Shown here: positions 62,858 to 64,000 of the stretch, in pieces | Layout: every line of letters starts with the position of its first letter | Position numbering within the stretch: position 1 is the first letter of the stretch | Assembly (NCBI RefSeq): GCF_900114065.1 | Contig: NZ_FORS01000002.1 | Span: 186,001 to 250,000, forward strand | Direction of reading: 5' to 3' | Length of the DNA stretch: 64,000 nucleotides | Source of the DNA: Stutzerimonas kunmingensis | GTDB lineage: Bacteria; Pseudomonadota; Gammaproteobacteria; Pseudomonadales; Pseudomonadaceae | The notes under the pieces: model-generated | Database searches by the model: none | Told to the model about the DNA's origin: nothing | Seen by the model: only the letters and a program-made list of their open reading frames with translations | Made by a program: the position numbers and the translations under genes

Positions 62858-63684
62858 TGATGACCTTCAGCACGCCCGCCGCGTATGGCAGCGAAGTTGT
62901 CCCGCGACAGTGGATCGGTCCGGCCGGGGCTGCATTGCTGACCCTCGGGATGCACGCCGGACTGTTCGCGCTGTTGCTCGGCAGCTGGTCGCCAGCGCTG
63001 GAAATGCCGGTCGCCACCCAGGTGATGCAGACCCAGTTGATCAGCCTGCCGCCGCCGGCGCCAACCGAGAGCGCAGTGCCGGTCGAACCGCCCGTCGAGC
63101 CCGCGGTCGAACCGCCGCCGCGCGAGCCACAGGTCGATACCCACGCCCAGCAGCGACTCGAGCAGGCCGAGCTGGCCTTCAAGCGCGCCGAAGAGGAGCG
63201 CAAGGCCGAGCAGCTGAAGCAGCAGCGCGAGCAGTTGGAACGCCAGCGCGAACAGCAGCGTCAGCGCGACGAGCAACGCCGCCAGGAACAGGCACAGGAG
63301 CGGGAACGGATGGCTCAGGAAGAGGCACGGTTGCAGGCGGCGCGCGAAGCCGAGGCAACGGCACGCGCGGAAGCGGCTGAGCGCGCGCGACAGGCTGCTG
63401 CGGCCGAAGCGGCCAGCCGGCAGTACCTGCCGATTGCCAAGAAGCCGCCGGTCTACCCGCAACGGGCGCTGGACTCCGGGCTTCAGGGTTCCTGCACGGT
63501 CAGCTACACGGTTGATGTGCAGGGTCGCGTGCGCTCGCCCGAAGTGGTCGGCGACTGCCATCCGCTGTTCATCCGCCCATCACTCACCGCCGCCAAGAGC
63601 TTTCGCTACCAGCCGCGCATCGTCGAAGGCCGCGCGGTTGCCGTGCCCGACGTAAAGAACACCTTCCATTACCGCATCGAATGA
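62857..63684 (+). CDS. tonB: TonB energy transducer (TolA-like linker)
   Basis: 275 residues. One N-terminal helix (about 18-40), a short proline-rich stretch (PVEPPVEPAVEPPP), a long Glu/Gln/Arg/Ala coiled coil (about 95-185) more typical of TolA, then a TonB C-terminal domain with VYPQRALDSGLQGSCTVSY and PSLTAAKSFRYQP. A paired cysteine in that domain (GSCTV and GDCHP) is unusual for TonB but seen in TolA. It links ExbB/ExbD to the receptor across the periplasm. A TolA-like reading is possible, but the gene order argues for TonB. Confidence 0.82.
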   Translation: MMTFSTPAAYGSEVVPRQWIGPAGAALLTLGMHAGLFALLLGSWSPALEMPVATQVMQTQLISLPPPAPTESAVPVEPPVEPAVEPPPREPQVDTHAQQRLEQAELAFKRAEEERKAEQLKQQREQLERQREQQRQRDEQRRQEQAQERERMAQEEARLQAAREAEATARAEAAERARQAAAAEAASRQYLPIAKKPPVYPQRALDSGLQGSCTVSYTVDVQGRVRSPEVVGDCHPLFIRPSLTAAKSFRYQPRIVEGRAVAVPDVKNTFHYRIE

Positions 63685-63712
63685 TGCCGTTACGACTCAG
63701 GAACCGTTTTCG

Positions 63713-64000
63713 ATGAAACAGGATTTCACCGATTTTCACGCGAGCGTGGGCGCTCATGACGACCAACCGGTCAATCCGAGCGGCAACGTGCCGCTGCAGC
63801 AGGCGATCGATCACCGCCGGCGCGGGCTGCTCAAGGGTGGGCTCGGCCTGGCCGGCATCGCCTTTCTCGGCGGCGGGATGGCCGGCGCGCGAGCCGCAAC
63901 CCGGGGCGATTCGCTGCTCGGCTTCGAAGGTATCCCGACCCAGCTCGACCCGCATTTCGACCGTGTCGAGGTGGCGCCGGGCTACAGCGCCCGGGTGTTC
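63713..64000 (+). CDS. phoX: PhoX family alkaline phosphatase, N-terminal part (cut by the window end)
   Basis: 96 codons remain. A twin-arginine signal HRRRGLLKGGLGLAGIAF lies at about residues 28-45 (RR with a following hydrophobic core), and the mature start LLGFEGIP...VEVAPGYSARVF matches PhoX (DUF839) enzymes, which are Tat-exported, calcium- and iron-dependent phosphatases with broad phosphomonoester range. It follows tonB by 28 bp, so it is part of the same phosphorus-scavenging operon. Confidence 0.78.
   Translation, partial: MKQDFTDFHASVGAHDDQPVNPSGNVPLQQAIDHRRRGLLKGGLGLAGIAFLGGGMAGARAATRGDSLLGFEGIPTQLDPHFDRVEVAPGYSARVF

Overview
The window is GC-rich, densely coded and reads as chromosome of a Pseudomonas of the stutzeri type (Stutzerimonas). 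Pointers are the SixA / YdiI-like thioesterase / hydrolase run, the MoxR-DUF58-TgpA trio, a CrcY/CrcZ-type small RNA with a sigma-54 promoter, an mms valine operon and a Ktr potassium system. No phage, IS transposase, CRISPR array, rRNA or tRNA was seen. The species call is inference from gene content and order.

Layout. 1-9130: end of a probable gpsA, DUF4389 protein, sixA, thioesterase, two alpha/beta hydrolases, DUF4892 protein, an AI-2E family permease, a patatin-like phospholipase, and selD-mnmH (tRNA 2-selenouridine) with a small lipoprotein. 9340-14167: moxR, DUF58 and tgpA, then a TesB-like thioesterase. 14229-17528 (minus): rhodanese, membrane cytochrome b, octaheme cytochrome c and a short thioredoxin-like protein. 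17792-20105: a helical protein, an 8-bp tandem repeat, a YqaA-like membrane protein and an AraC regulator.

20265-33414 is a catabolic region. A plus-strand operon (type-II hydroxyacyl-CoA dehydrogenase, thiolase, acyl-CoA dehydrogenase, acyl-CoA ligase, 2-methylacyl-CoA racemase) fits isoleucine or methyl-branched acid breakdown. A minus-strand operon (mmsA, enoyl-CoA hydratase, mmsB, 3-hydroxyisobutyryl-CoA hydrolase, acyl-CoA dehydrogenase) is the valine pathway, with a divergent LysR gene. Between them lies the CrcY/CrcZ-like RNA, whose A-rich motifs titrate Hfq/Crc. Several leaders in both flanking operons carry the same kind of motif next to their ribosome binding sites, so the decoy RNA sits between its own likely targets.

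34424-49964: DUF2892 protein, alpha-glucan phosphorylase, membrane EEP-family protein, large bifunctional penicillin-binding protein, SH3-domain membrane protein, TerC, a four-PAS hybrid histidine kinase, KtrB/KtrA and a damaged GFA-family gene. 49968-56125 (minus): YdeP-like molybdoenzyme, fdhD, LysR, AraC and a GGDEF protein with a degenerate signature.

56168-57111 is a gene-free spacer holding two related hairpin elements in opposite orientation. After it comes a phosphorus-acquisition locus that runs off the end: TonB-dependent receptor, beta-propeller phytase lipoprotein, its own ExbB/ExbD/TonB, and the start of a PhoX phosphatase, with a possible Pho box before the receptor. It looks like a dedicated system for taking phosphate from phytate or similar organophosphates.
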